In this document: one piece after another, positions 1-10,149 of the stretch
How positions within the stretch are numbered: position 1 is the first letter of the stretch
Layout of the letters: each line of letters begins with the position of its first letter
Assembly (NCBI GenBank): GCA_947498155.1
Contig: CANMJD010000009.1
Coordinates: forward strand, 39,844 to 103,843
Source of the DNA: an uncultured Pseudoruegeria sp.
GTDB taxonomy: Bacteria > Pseudomonadota > Alphaproteobacteria > Rhodobacterales > Rhodobacteraceae
DNA: 64,000 nt
Direction of reading: 5' to 3'
The notes under the pieces: generated by a model
Told to the model about the DNA's origin: nothing
Seen by the model: only the letters and a program-made list of their open reading frames with translations
Database searches by the model: none
Position numbers and translations under genes: made by a program

Positions 1-2778
1 GTTTCCGTCATAGATGATCCCCGCATCCCGGCCCTGCAGGGTTTCGCGGGTCATCCCCACCTCGGGGATGATGCTGGGCACGCCGAAGCTTAGCGCCAGA
101 AGCAGCGAGCCTGAGGTCAGGATTTTTTGATACGGGTAGACGGCCATATCGGCGGCGCGGAAAAAGAGCTGCATCTCATTGTCATCGACAAAGCGGTCGG
201 TAGTGGTAATGCGTTCTTGTTCGGCCGGGCTTAGAGCAGGAGAAATAGCGGCTAAAAGGTCGAACCGGATTTCGCCAACGATCAACAAACGGGCCTTGGG
301 GCGTTCTTTCAGCAAGCGACGGAAGACGGAAACCAGTGTTTCCACCCCTTTATAGGGGCGCACCTGACCGGAAAACAGAATGACCTCGTCATCTTGATCA
401 ATACCCAGATGCATCCGCGCGTCCTCACGGCTGATATAATCCGGATAGGCATTCAGATAGTTCCCATGCCGGGAAATAACGACTTTTTCCTTGGGGAATT
501 TAAAGGCCTCAGCCACTTCGTCCACGGATGTTTCCGAGTGGAAATGCAGGGCATGGGCGGCTTTGGCCAGGCGTTCCGACATTTCGATCTCGATGTCGGT
601 ATAGGGCGTGTCATGGGACACAGTGTTATGGATGGTCCAGACCATACGGCCGCCCTTCCAGACGAATTTCTCGACCTTCTCCAGAAAGACCGTCATTTTG
701 GCGCGGGCATCTTCCAGATCGGTGGCATCCCGCAACAGGAAGTTCAACCAATGCAGGTGGAATGTGATGCTGCGCGGCTCATGGCCGGTTTCGATCAGGC
801 GCAGGGCTGATTCAATCGGGCCGGAGACGATTTCCGTGTTTTCAGAGGCTTTTCCATACAGCGCATACTGATAGGGGTTCGCCTTTGAATAATCTGGCCA
901 GAACAAGGTGATCTGACGCCCTTCCCGACGTTTATAAGAAACGCGCCGTGGTTCCTTTGGATTTGGAATGTCGATGTCCCAGAACCGGTCCAGATCCAGC
1001 CGCTTCAAGGTTTCGCGCTGTACTCTATGGCCATTGGTGGTCTGGAAGCCTTCGTTCACATTGGATGTGTTTTCGCCATGCCAGCGCCGCTGATAATAGG
1101 TTTCCTCGATGTGGTGGAACTCACCGGTTTCACAGAGCTTGAGGAAAATATCGTAATCAACCGCATTTACGATGTCTTCGCGGAAATGCGTTGTCCGTTC
1201 CCAGGCGGATTTGCGGAACATCCGGAAATGGTGCGCGATGGAGGTGATCATCATTTTCTCGCGCGAGAAGGTCGGCCAAGCGTATTCGTCTTTGACATAG
1301 TCTCCGGCCGCGTCGATCCGTTCACAGCTTGCATAGACGCAAGCAGTTTCCGGATGATCGTCCAGATACTCCATCAGGTGACGCACCGCCCCGGGCTTAA
1401 GGCAGTCATCGCTGTCCAATTGTCCGATATAAAGTCCCCGTGCCATCCGGATCGCCTGATTGGAGGCAAACCCGATGCCGCCATTGGGGTTTGAAACCCA
1501 GCGCACCTTGTCATTGCTGCCATAGTGCTTCTCGAGCAGTTCGGGGGTGCCGTCGATAGACCCGTCATCGCCGATACAGATCTCCAGATCTTCGACGTCC
1601 TGTTCCAGCACGCTGTCAATCGCCTTGCGGATGTATTTGGCCGGGTTGTAGGCCGGAATGTAAACCGACACCCGCGGGATTTCGAACCGCTTGTTTTCTT
1701 TGCGGTCCCAGTGGTTCGGGCAGAGATTGAAATAGGTATCCTGATCGTCAGGATGGGCTTTGCTATCGTTGAAATGCTCCAGCGCCGGAACCCGCAGCGG
1801 GGCAAAATACCCGCCTTCTTTGAACACACGGAAGGCCAGCTCCATGGCGGCAAAGAAACTGGACTCAAGGCGCGGATTCAAGGCGCCGAGCCGGTTCAGT
1901 TGGGCCGGTGTTATGGCCAGATTAAGACCCTGTATATCCCGGAAAGGGTAGCGCGACTGGAAGAGTTTTTTATTCTTGCCGCGCGAGAAGGGCGTGTCCA
2001 GCGGCTGGTTGGGGTTCAAAGGCACCAGCGGCTGCAGGATATTGTCTGAAATCCGCGCCAGAAAAGCAGCCCGATCCAGAACATTCCGGTCCAGCGCAAC
2101 CCGCCCTGTCAAAAACAGCAGCAAATCGCATTTTTCAGAGATTTCCGCCAGCCTTTGCATCCCGCGCGCGGCGGTCACAGTGGCATCAATCATCTGAACC
2201 GTCACATTTTTAGGCAAGTCGGCGGGCGCTTCGGTGCCGGTGGCGAAAATATCCACCGTCACGGTGCCCTCAAAGCTCTGGTCTGACAGGGACTGAAGGA
2301 TTTCGGCAATATTGGTTTGTTTGGTCGGTGTCAGCACCACATGCACATGTTTGACACGGTGTTTGATGTCCTCGGCCAGGACCGTGGCGGCGTCCCGCAG
2401 ATAGCCAAAATCATTCCGCGACCCGATCAGACCGGGCATCGCGAGCCCAAAGGGATAGGGATTCGGGAATTTCGATGTTGGCCTTATGCGCCGGAAGGGT
2501 TTGCGCAACCGGCTGTCCTGATGGCTGAGATAATCCACCGGCAGGTTGAAAAGCGGCGCGTCGTCGATGGTTTGTTTTGTCGACTCCAAAACCCGTTTAT
2601 AGACATCAAATGCCTCTTCGGAGAGATCCGGATTATACTTGATGGTGTCCAGAACGCGTTCGGCTGAATAAGCATCCCCTGCCTCGCCGAGAGCAAGCGC
2701 TTCAATGGCCCGCGTCCAGGCATTTCGCGGCCGTTCGATGATTGGTGTTGTGGAGGTTGTTACATTGAAATTTTTCAT
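1..2778 (-). CDS. Multi-domain glycosyltransferase (GT2 plus GT4), C-terminus beyond window
   Basis: An open frame runs from an ATG at 2778 to the left edge without a stop, giving 926 visible residues. Residues about 365-600 form a GT2 (GT-A fold) domain: it opens with VSVYIPAYNPAKYI, followed by GDDGS and a DSDD metal/nucleotide-sugar motif. Residues about 655-926 form a GT4-like (GT-B) domain with HLHWLNF, WTIHNTVS and ILFSGQVRPYKG. Residues 1-340 look like a further, degenerate GT-A-type domain whose DxD is not evident, ending in a segment typical of GT2 C-termini. The enzyme probably adds sugars to a surface polysaccharide or glycoprotein at the cytoplasmic face; donor and acceptor cannot be told. 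No convincing Shine-Dalgarno is visible before the start. Its GT4-like part resembles that of the downstream-lying large glycosyltransferase gene, suggesting common ancestry. Type is secure; specificity is unknown. Confidence 0.9.
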   Translation of the reverse strand, partial: MKNFNVTTSTTPIIERPRNAWTRAIEALALGEAGDAYSAERVLDTIKYNPDLSEEAFDVYKRVLESTKQTIDDAPLFNLPVDYLSHQDSRLRKPFRRIRPTSKFPNPYPFGLAMPGLIGSRNDFGYLRDAATVLAEDIKHRVKHVHVVLTPTKQTNIAEILQSLSDQSFEGTVTVDIFATGTEAPADLPKNVTVQMIDATVTAARGMQRLAEISEKCDLLLFLTGRVALDRNVLDRAAFLARISDNILQPLVPLNPNQPLDTPFSRGKNKKLFQSRYPFRDIQGLNLAITPAQLNRLGALNPRLESSFFAAMELAFRVFKEGGYFAPLRVPALEHFNDSKAHPDDQDTYFNLCPNHWDRKENKRFEIPRVSVYIPAYNPAKYIRKAIDSVLEQDVEDLEICIGDDGSIDGTPELLEKHYGSNDKVRWVSNPNGGIGFASNQAIRMARGLYIGQLDSDDCLKPGAVRHLMEYLDDHPETACVYASCERIDAAGDYVKDEYAWPTFSREKMMITSIAHHFRMFRKSAWERTTHFREDIVNAVDYDIFLKLCETGEFHHIEETYYQRRWHGENTSNVNEGFQTTNGHRVQRETLKRLDLDRFWDIDIPNPKEPRRVSYKRREGRQITLFWPDYSKANPYQYALYGKASENTEIVSGPIESALRLIETGHEPRSITFHLHWLNFLLRDATDLEDARAKMTVFLEKVEKFVWKGGRMVWTIHNTVSHDTPYTDIEIEMSERLAKAAHALHFHSETSVDEVAEAFKFPKEKVVISRHGNYLNAYPDYISREDARMHLGIDQDDEVILFSGQVRPYKGVETLVSVFRRLLKERPKARLLIVGEIRFDLLAAISPALSPAEQERITTTDRFVDDNEMQLFFRAADMAVYPYQKILTSGSLLLALSFGVPSIIPEVGMTRETLQGRDAGIIYDGN

Positions 2779-3022
2779 AGGGCAGGAGACTACAAATCTG
2801 TAATTATATGGAAATGTGAATGGGTGTTTCGAACACTGTTTCTATAGCGCTATTTTTACCGTGTGATCAATCCTTAAGGTCGCGGTAGAGGGGAAGCGAT
2901 CTGTCGGCTTTCTGGTCTGGGGGTGTTTGCTTGAAACATGGGCATTGCGCCCGTTCTTCGATCAAGGTTGGGTTTGCGTCTTATGCCTCAGATTGCGCGG
3001 GCTGCCCGCTTGGATAGCAGCC

Positions 3023-6000
3023 CTAAGAGAGCGCGATCGCGCGCAGCTCGACCTTTGCGCAATAGACCAGCTTTTGGCGCAGCCCGATGCGCAGATAGGT
3101 GGTGATATGCTGGAATACCGCTTCCAAGCTGTCGTCCTGCAACTGCAGGCCGTCCAGTTCTTGCAGCATGTCCCCCCGACCGTACCAACAAAAGAAACCG
3201 GCCTCCGACAGTTCCAGAAGATTTTCCCGGGGTGCCAGATCCGGATCAATGAGGGCCGTCGCGTTTTGTGCATCCAGCGTGCGGCAGATATCTCGTGTTT
3301 GCGTGGCAAAGGGCTGGGTGTCCTGCAGGGATGTGACGTCTGTTCCGGCACATAGGTGACGGCTAACAAAAGCGCCGCCTTGCGGGCAGCTGTCCAGCGC
3401 AAGATTAAAGGCCGTGAGCCAACCGGGTTGGGGTTGGGCGAGAAGATCGAGGAACACCATATCTGCCCCGGTTCGCCGTGCGCCAAGGGCGTGCATCACT
3501 TGCGCGCCCCCCGGTGCAAGGGTTTCGGCGGGACACAGGATGTCATCGGGCAAAGAAAGGCCGATGGTGGGCAGGATTGGATAGAACAGGATCCGCGCAT
3601 CGGTCTCTGCTGGCAGGCTATCCTTGATATCCTGCAGGCGGGCGATGACCTGTGGCGTTACCGAAACCGGATCGGCACTCAGGACAACGACGTCAACGGG
3701 GCGCAGGGGGGCGTCACGGGTGATCTGTCGGGATTGAGCCCTGATCCGCCGGTCGAGCCGCCGCTGATACAGGGCTGACGGGGCCGTCGCAGGAGAGAGG
3801 TTGGAAGCTGAATCGATGTCGCAACTGCTGAGCAGGGCCGGTACAAAATGCGGGGCTGCGTGATGTGTATACCGCAGAATGAATTCCCAATCGGCGCACT
3901 GTTCCAGTGTCGTATCGAACCCACCGAGCCGCTGAAAAAGGCTGCGGTGGTGTAGGAAACAGCCCAGATCAATGTAATTGCGGTTTTCGAGCAAGGCCCG
4001 GTTGAACGGACCCATCCGGACGGCGAGCTGCTCCTCTTGGGGGCCTTCATCACTCTGGAGACTTTGTGACACGGCTTGTGCGCAATAGGCGGCGTCATAG
4101 AGATCAGACTTGGTGGTCAAGACACCGGTCATGATGCGCAAGAATTCCGGATTCCAGATATTGGGGCTGTCGAAATAGGCAATGATCTCTCCGGTCGCGA
4201 CGTCGAGCGCGGCATTACGGGCTGCGGCCAGACCGGATTGGCGGGCCGCTGGCACCCGTCGGATCCGGCTGTCGTCGGCGTCCGAAATACAGCGCGCGAT
4301 CCCGTCCGATGTGCAGTCAGGGTGGGCCCCCTCGACAATCAAAAGCTCCCAATCCGTAAAGCTCTGGGCCTGAACGGATTTTATCGCGGCGTTCAGCGCA
4401 GTAATATCCGTGACAACAGGCAGAATGATGCTGACGGTGGTTTTCGGCGGATGCGATGTGTAGCGCGCCGCAAGGGCGTGCCGCGTATAGCTTTCGAATT
4501 GGCCAATAGACAGGTCTTCCCATGTCGACTGGGACAGCCAGAGCTGCCGTTCGAAGTAAAGCCTGCGCAGGGCGGCGTCCGCCGGTATCATGGGCGGCGC
4601 GTCTTTTGTGTCGCTGTCGGTCACATCCTTTTGCGCCAGAAGCGTATCTGTCTGCGCAAGGCGCAGGCCAAGCCGGTGCTCTTGCCCGTTCGCAAAAATT
4701 TTGGGCAACCGGAGGGCAAAGGCCCCCGGGGCTGTCCGGCTTATCCCTTTGGGGATGTCAGCGGGGAAATGGCCGGTTTGCCCTCTGGCAATGACCTTTC
4801 CACCGTGCAGGATTTCGATGTTTTGAGGCAGATCGAGGGCGTTTTGATCCCAGGCGCGCCCATGGCAAAGGCCGTCCTTCAGCCCGTTGATTTGCCCGCA
4901 GAGTCGTGGTTCTGGTCGGGGCAGGAACACCAAAGGCTGTTCCAGCGGCAGAGGCTGGCCGTTAAAGCGCAGTTCGATATAGCTTGCTTTTCCGAGGCGA
5001 TACGCAGGGGGTATCTCTACGGCACATTCCCATGTCTGCTGTGTGTCGTCTGAAGATAAGGACTGACACAGACTGCGGGCCACCATGTTGTTATCAACAA
5101 AGACATGAAGAACAGCTTTTTGCAGGGCGGCATCGCTTGTGATGGTGCCGCCAATAAACCCGCTGTCTGAAATGGTGATATCAGCTCTCGGAGCTGGCTC
5201 TGAAGGCGTGGCGTCCAGGTCCTCTTTGTCGATCTCAAGCGAGAGCAAATCGAATTTACCGGACAACCCTGCCAGCCCGTCTTGTATCGCACGTTCGCTG
5301 ATCTCTGTGTAGAGCGGCACCAGCGCAGGGGCGCGGTTTTTCACGTTCTTCAACCAGTTGGCGATGAAACTGTTGCGGAGTTTTGGCGCGGCTTGCTCCG
5401 GGGCTTTGCCGGTCATGCGCGCATAGAACAGAAGATAGTTCCGGATGTAGTAGTAAAAATAATATTTGGCCGGCAGCCCGTCGGCGCTCGAGCGTTTGTG
5501 ATGGGCCAGACGGATGTCCGGCACAACCATACAGGCAAAGCCTTTGCCCTTGGCGTTTAAAAACCAATGGGTTTCCTCGAAATAGAGGAAGTAATCTTCG
5601 GGCATGTAGCCGATGTCTTTCAGGACGGCACTGCGCAAAAAGACGGACGCACCGGTAACGAAATCAACGGTATAGGGCGTTTCGGGGAGGACATCGAAGG
5701 TCTCTCCGGGATACATATGCCCGGTGGAAACCCCGTCGACAAATGAGACATAGCTCCCGGCAGACGCGATAACATCGGACTCTTCGCCTTTGGCGATGGC
5801 CGGTCCAAAGAGGGCGATGTCCTGATAGGTGTCGGCGGCGGTGATATGTTGGTCCAGCGCCTGCGGTGACACCACCATGTCAGGATTGAGAATCCAGTAG
5901 AACTGATAGGGCAGCTCACGGACCAGATACATGCCCGCATTATTCCCGGCCGCATATCCGAAATTCTCGGGCAGGCGCAGGATGCAGACATCAGGAAAAG

Positions 6001-8194
6001 CGGTTTCCAGCGTGTTGAGCCACATATTCGGCGAGGCATTGTCGATCACGTAGATATCGAAATCCTGATTGTCCTGGGCACGCAGGCTCTCGATCAGTCG
6101 TTGCGCATCCTGAACGGTATCGTAATTGAGAATAAAGATGGCGGTGCGGGCTGGTGCCGTCGGGGGGAAATCCGCCCCCAATAGCTGGCAGGTGCGTGCT
6201 TTATCGGCAAAAGAAATCTGTACCTGTGTCATCTGCATTGCGTCTTGCCAGCCTTTTTCCAGTGTCTTGCCCGCCGCCGCCCATGTCGTCAGCGGTTCGA
6301 CTGTTTCAACGGCGGCGCGCTCCATCGCCTGCCGTGCGTGTGGCGCGGTGGTGAGGGCGCGGGAGAGTGCCAGCCCGAGGGCTTCGGGCGCTTGATCTTC
6401 GTAGAGGATACCGGTGACACCATCGTGCAGATAATCCGGGATCATGCCGATGGCGGGGGCGATGGCCGGACGGGCAAAGGACAGGGCACAGAGCAGCGCG
6501 CCGGGCGTAAGGGTCCGGGTCGGGGGCAGCACCACCCAGTCGCAGGCATTGTAATACCATTGCAGGCTTTGCTCGGGCAGATGGTCCTCTACAATCCGAA
6601 GCTGTGGGATATGGCTATATCTCCGGGACAGGGCGCCGGGGGCGATGTCTCCAGCGGGCTTTCCGGCAATCAACAGGTAGGCCTCGGGATGATCTTTCTG
6701 CAGGGCATGAAAGGCCTGGATCAGGGGGTCAACGTCTTGGTAGGAACGAATTTGCCCCTGAAACAGGAGCACCGTCGCATCCTGCGGCAGTTCGAGCCGG
6801 GTTCTGGCAGCCTGACGTGGCACATAATTGGGGTAGACCCCGATAAAGCTGGGGTGGGGCTGCAGGATGAGCTTGGCGGGCGGGAGCGTAACAGACGCTG
6901 CCAGGATTGGCAGAAGCCGGGGTGAATAGACGTGGATTTTGGTCGCCAGATCGGCGACATCCTGTCCCAGCTGGCGTTCTGTTTCCGGAAATTTTGCACC
7001 ATCGGAAACGGTGTTGTGGATGGTCCAGACCAGAATGCCACCAAGGCGGGTGAAAAACGCCAGTTGCTGCACAAACGCCTGCCGGCGCGCGTCGGCCTCT
7101 TCTGCGGTGGTGGCGTTGGCCATGACAAAGTGCAACCAGTGCAGGTGCAGGATCGTCTGTCCGCCGCGCCCTTCGGTCTGTAGCCATTTAATTGCCGTCG
7201 CCAGATTGCCGGCCCGTGCCTGCGTTTGTTCCAAATCGCCATATAGCAGGCGCTGGTAGGGGCTGGTTCTGGTTTCGTCCGGCCAGAAAAACAAAGTTTG
7301 GGGGGGGGCTGGCGGTCGCGCCGCTTCCAGTATGGGTTCAAACGTCGCGTCGGGTGCTTCGCAGATAATCTTTTGATTGTCCCCCGCCGGATCATTCTTG
7401 AACGGAACGCTAAAGCCACAGGCCAGAAGGACTCCGGGGGTAATTTCGGCGGTCCGAGTGAGGGGGCAGGAGTGGCGATGTCCCCCGGCCGTCACCGTCA
7501 GGTGCTCTATTTGCGGGTTGGAAATGACAAATCCGAGAGCAGCATGATCGGTGAAATGCAGGTCTTTCAGAAAAACCGGTGCCGTGCTGGCAAGGTGACT
7601 CAGGTCCTGCTGTCGGCTTTTGCGCATGTCAAAGGCCGATAGCGCACGGGCTTTGTCCTCTCGCAACTGTTCTGCCATATCTTCTGAAACTGTTGCGGTG
7701 TGCCAATATGTTTCGACTGCCCCCAGCACGATGGTGCTCTCTTCGGGAAGGTCCAGCATGATGTCGAAGCGTTTTTTTGTACTGATCCGGTGGCATAGGA
7801 ACAGGCCGGACAAGACATACCACCCGTTGCTGTCGATCTTTTGGTGGTTTTTTGATGTGGCGAGCTTGGTGCGGACGCCGGTGCTTTCATCATAAAGCGA
7901 TAAAACCGTCCGTATTGGCAGAGGGCCGGGGTTTGTGTTTTCAGCCGCACGAAGGAGTATCCGTACGCCCAGCACATTACCCGATTGCTGATTTTTAACG
8001 CAGAGGCGGACCCAGTCGTTTGTTGTCTGATTGCTCAGGGACAGGCAATTTACGCCCGCCTCTTCCTGCGTGTGAACGGCCAGTTGCTCCCGTGCCGCAG
8101 GTTTCTGGTACGTTAAATGCATGCCATCACCCAATGTGATAGAACGCTCTGCTTCGGATACAGAGAATTTACGCCGGTTGGGGAACAGGGTCAT
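3023..8194 (-). CDS. Giant multi-domain glycosyltransferase (GT4-GT2-GT2), 1723 aa
   Basis: The protein has at least five parts. Residues 1-290 are beta-rich and unassigned. Residues about 300-640 are GT4-like (HLHWLHF, WTIHNTVSD, VLLFQGQIRSYQD, LTPGALLCALSFARP). Residues about 685-940 are a rhamnosyltransferase-like GT2 (IFILNYDT, VIDNAS, ENFGYAAGNNAG, LNPDM, TGASVFLRS). Residues about 1000-1240 are a beta-type linker. Residues about 1250-1490 are a second GT2 (VSIILPVV, AYFDSPN in place of DxD, ADWEFILRY). The last 220 residues resemble a degenerate GT-A domain. Such fusions occur in polysaccharide or glycoprotein assembly loci and could build several linkages in sequence. A run of nine C on the coding strand (7300-7308) lies near codon 297, at the entry to the GT4 domain. 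The frame is intact here. Donors and acceptors are not predictable. Confidence 0.9.
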   Translation of the reverse strand: MTLFPNRRKFSVSEAERSITLGDGMHLTYQKPAAREQLAVHTQEEAGVNCLSLSNQTTNDWVRLCVKNQQSGNVLGVRILLRAAENTNPGPLPIRTVLSLYDESTGVRTKLATSKNHQKIDSNGWYVLSGLFLCHRISTKKRFDIMLDLPEESTIVLGAVETYWHTATVSEDMAEQLREDKARALSAFDMRKSRQQDLSHLASTAPVFLKDLHFTDHAALGFVISNPQIEHLTVTAGGHRHSCPLTRTAEITPGVLLACGFSVPFKNDPAGDNQKIICEAPDATFEPILEAARPPAPPQTLFFWPDETRTSPYQRLLYGDLEQTQARAGNLATAIKWLQTEGRGGQTILHLHWLHFVMANATTAEEADARRQAFVQQLAFFTRLGGILVWTIHNTVSDGAKFPETERQLGQDVADLATKIHVYSPRLLPILAASVTLPPAKLILQPHPSFIGVYPNYVPRQAARTRLELPQDATVLLFQGQIRSYQDVDPLIQAFHALQKDHPEAYLLIAGKPAGDIAPGALSRRYSHIPQLRIVEDHLPEQSLQWYYNACDWVVLPPTRTLTPGALLCALSFARPAIAPAIGMIPDYLHDGVTGILYEDQAPEALGLALSRALTTAPHARQAMERAAVETVEPLTTWAAAGKTLEKGWQDAMQMTQVQISFADKARTCQLLGADFPPTAPARTAIFILNYDTVQDAQRLIESLRAQDNQDFDIYVIDNASPNMWLNTLETAFPDVCILRLPENFGYAAGNNAGMYLVRELPYQFYWILNPDMVVSPQALDQHITAADTYQDIALFGPAIAKGEESDVIASAGSYVSFVDGVSTGHMYPGETFDVLPETPYTVDFVTGASVFLRSAVLKDIGYMPEDYFLYFEETHWFLNAKGKGFACMVVPDIRLAHHKRSSADGLPAKYYFYYYIRNYLLFYARMTGKAPEQAAPKLRNSFIANWLKNVKNRAPALVPLYTEISERAIQDGLAGLSGKFDLLSLEIDKEDLDATPSEPAPRADITISDSGFIGGTITSDAALQKAVLHVFVDNNMVARSLCQSLSSDDTQQTWECAVEIPPAYRLGKASYIELRFNGQPLPLEQPLVFLPRPEPRLCGQINGLKDGLCHGRAWDQNALDLPQNIEILHGGKVIARGQTGHFPADIPKGISRTAPGAFALRLPKIFANGQEHRLGLRLAQTDTLLAQKDVTDSDTKDAPPMIPADAALRRLYFERQLWLSQSTWEDLSIGQFESYTRHALAARYTSHPPKTTVSIILPVVTDITALNAAIKSVQAQSFTDWELLIVEGAHPDCTSDGIARCISDADDSRIRRVPAARQSGLAAARNAALDVATGEIIAYFDSPNIWNPEFLRIMTGVLTTKSDLYDAAYCAQAVSQSLQSDEGPQEEQLAVRMGPFNRALLENRNYIDLGCFLHHRSLFQRLGGFDTTLEQCADWEFILRYTHHAAPHFVPALLSSCDIDSASNLSPATAPSALYQRRLDRRIRAQSRQITRDAPLRPVDVVVLSADPVSVTPQVIARLQDIKDSLPAETDARILFYPILPTIGLSLPDDILCPAETLAPGGAQVMHALGARRTGADMVFLDLLAQPQPGWLTAFNLALDSCPQGGAFVSRHLCAGTDVTSLQDTQPFATQTRDICRTLDAQNATALIDPDLAPRENLLELSEAGFFCWYGRGDMLQELDGLQLQDDSLEAVFQHITTYLRIGLRQKLVYCAKVELRAIALS
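7300..7308. repeat. Nine-base homopolymer (C9 on coding strand) inside the giant glycosyltransferase gene
   Basis: Nine consecutive G on the plus strand read as C9 in the minus-strand gene and encode the Ala-Pro-Pro stretch near residue 297. Mononucleotide runs of this length can slip during replication; loss or gain of one base would truncate the protein just before its first glycosyltransferase domain. Whether slippage happens here is inference only. Confidence 0.75.
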
Positions 8195-8253
8195 GGTCTG
8201 AGCACTCTATGTTGAAACGGAAGATAGCCTGTGCTTAACGCGGCAATGTGGGA

Positions 8254-9594
8254 CTAATCTTCCCCTTCGACGCGTTTATTTTTCTGATTTTGGTCCTGCA
8301 TTTTAAGAACCATGCCTTTGTATTTGTTAATTTCCCGGAACATCCGTGCCATGAGGGCATGGTCATCCGGGGCGGTGGCTTGCCACTTTTTAAACGAGGG
8401 GCTTTCCACCATACGTTTGACATCGACATCCCCGTCCTCGTCCGTATCGGTTTCCAGCGCTGCGCGGGCGGCGCGGAGTTCGGATTGCAGGCGGATGCTC
8501 ATGTTTTTGTATTTGTTGACTTCCTGGTTGAGCCGCGCCAGCAAATCGTTCTGGCTGTCGTTATCGGCTTGCCAGCGCTGGAAGGATTCGTCGGTCTCCA
8601 GCGCCGCCAAAGCGGATTCCAGATCGGGTTCACTGGCTTGGGAAACGCCATAGCGTTCCAGAAACGTCTGGATCACATACCCAACGATCACATCGCTGAC
8701 ATGGCGGCGATCGGCTTGCCAGCACAGGGCGGGATCGGACAGGGTCACCGCTTCGTAGCTGGGGAAGTAGTCGATGCCGTCGTGCTGTTCGACAAAGCGT
8801 TTGGCCGCCACACGCAGGGTGGTTTTCGAGGTGGAATTGGCAACGATAATATCTTCATCACTAAAGGTGCGCCCCAGCGGAACAGGCGAGACCGTCAGAA
8901 TGACTTTCTGTCCGGCTTTGCCGTGGGCATGGAGAATGTCGGCAATTTCGGCCAGCGCTTGCTCGCATTGCTCAAGGCTCAGGGTTTCAAAGGCAAACCG
9001 TTCCTTATTGCGGGCCAGCACCTTGGGAGCGGGGGCCTCGTTCAGGCTGAGACCGGTGTCTTTATCGATCCAGTTCTCTACCAACCCAAGAGTGAGAATG
9101 ACCACATCAGCTTCGAAGGCCTGCTGAAAATAACGTTTGATCTCTTCCCGGCGAGCCAGCAGTTCTTCTACGGTGCTATTTCCAGCTTTGCCGGACAAAT
9201 AGGGATCGTAGTGGATGTCCTTTGTGACCGGCAGCAGGGCTTCTCTGGGGTATTCCTCTACGCCCGCGGCCCACTTCAGTTCCTGCAGGATGGAAACCGG
9301 GGTGTATTTGTTGAAGACCCCGCCTTCGCGCGCCGAGGTGCTGCCAAGGTTGCGCATCTGGATATTGCGGCTGGTGACAGTGGCACCTGCCTGTTCAAGA
9401 CGTTCCTCGACGTTGCGGGCAAAGCAGGATCCGATGGCAAAAAACGTGTGGTGTGGTTCAGCCTTGAAAGTCTGGCGGGCACTGGGGACAACAACACGTG
9501 CCGCAATTCGGGCCGCGGCATCATCCGTCCCGCCGTTCCAGCGGTCATGGGGATTCTCCCGGCTCGTTTTCAAAGCGGAATCTGCTGAAATCAT
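8254..9594 (-). CDS. GSCFA domain protein with duplicated C-terminal motif
   Basis: The N-terminal part (about residues 45-320) carries the family signature FAIGSCFARNVEERL and a long alpha/beta region with LTLGLVENW, LTVSPVPLG and a late ADRRHVSD histidine block, matching the GSCFA family, which resembles SGNH/GDSL-type esterases and is common in surface-glycan loci. A role as an O-acetyl transferase or esterase on the glycan is plausible, not shown. The last 110 residues contain two copies of a roughly 37-residue motif (SFQRWQA...LLARLNQEVNKYKNM and SFKKWQA...LMARMFREINKYKGM) separated by an acidic linker, predicted helical. AAGGACG lies 9 bases before the ATG and supports the start. It follows the two glycosyltransferases in the same orientation but lies upstream of them in transcription order, so it may be the first gene of that unit. 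Confidence 0.85.
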   Translation of the reverse strand: MISADSALKTSRENPHDRWNGGTDDAAARIAARVVVPSARQTFKAEPHHTFFAIGSCFARNVEERLEQAGATVTSRNIQMRNLGSTSAREGGVFNKYTPVSILQELKWAAGVEEYPREALLPVTKDIHYDPYLSGKAGNSTVEELLARREEIKRYFQQAFEADVVILTLGLVENWIDKDTGLSLNEAPAPKVLARNKERFAFETLSLEQCEQALAEIADILHAHGKAGQKVILTVSPVPLGRTFSDEDIIVANSTSKTTLRVAAKRFVEQHDGIDYFPSYEAVTLSDPALCWQADRRHVSDVIVGYVIQTFLERYGVSQASEPDLESALAALETDESFQRWQADNDSQNDLLARLNQEVNKYKNMSIRLQSELRAARAALETDTDEDGDVDVKRMVESPSFKKWQATAPDDHALMARMFREINKYKGMVLKMQDQNQKNKRVEGED

Positions 9595-10149
9595 AATAAT
9601 TTTCGTCCTTATACAATCTTGACCGTCACGGCCCGCATACGGTCCTATGCGTTAGTGCTATATCCAGCCTAATTATGATGGCAATGCAACCCGCCTCCAT
9701 ACTGCTGACAGCGGCGGATACATAACAAACAAATGCCGCTTGGTACTTATGCGTATGTAGCCATAATAAAAGACGTTCCATATAGCCTGACAGGTCATTT
9801 TGCGACCCACTCTGCCTTTATTCCGCTGAACCTTCAATACGCTGCCCCCCGGACCCGCTATAGTCAAAGCCGGAGAGCTGCAAAAAATGTGGTTTTATAG
9901 GGGGTGGTGCGCCATAAATTTAGGCAGCAGCCGCTAAAAGCATTGATGGATGAAACAAAAGACGCGATATACTACTTTCGCTTCGCTATGGCAGATGTTG
10001 CGAACGCATAACTGGAAAATTGACATTTTGATATGCCATCAGAGTCTCTTACAACGGGGTAGGGCAGTGGAGCCCACCCATTCGGAGCAGGCGTCTGGTG
10101 GCCAATTTATTTTCATCTCGCTTGATGGCGATTACAACAGGATTAAGGC
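9595..10149. other. Intergenic region between divergent genes, no gene recognised
   Basis: This 555-base stretch separates the divergent GSCFA and methyltransferase-like genes and should hold both promoters. Short open frames here have no recognisable motif and no convincing ribosome site. A TTGACA at 10020-10025 is a possible -35 box for the plus-strand gene, but no good -10 box follows at the right distance. I see no RNA gene or clear stem-loop. Confidence 0.5.

Noticed and set aside
4076..5053. 325-codon plus-strand frame inside the giant glycosyltransferase gene
   Set aside because: No domain is recognisable and the minus-strand frame is continuous with clear glycosyltransferase motifs.
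8248..9588. 446-codon plus-strand frame opposite the GSCFA gene
   Set aside because: It has the same length as the real gene by strand symmetry; the minus frame contains the family signature and a good ribosome site.
10020..10048. TTGACA as a promoter for the methyltransferase-like gene
   Set aside because: No acceptable -10 box is found at 16-18 bases, so I did not list it as a promoter.
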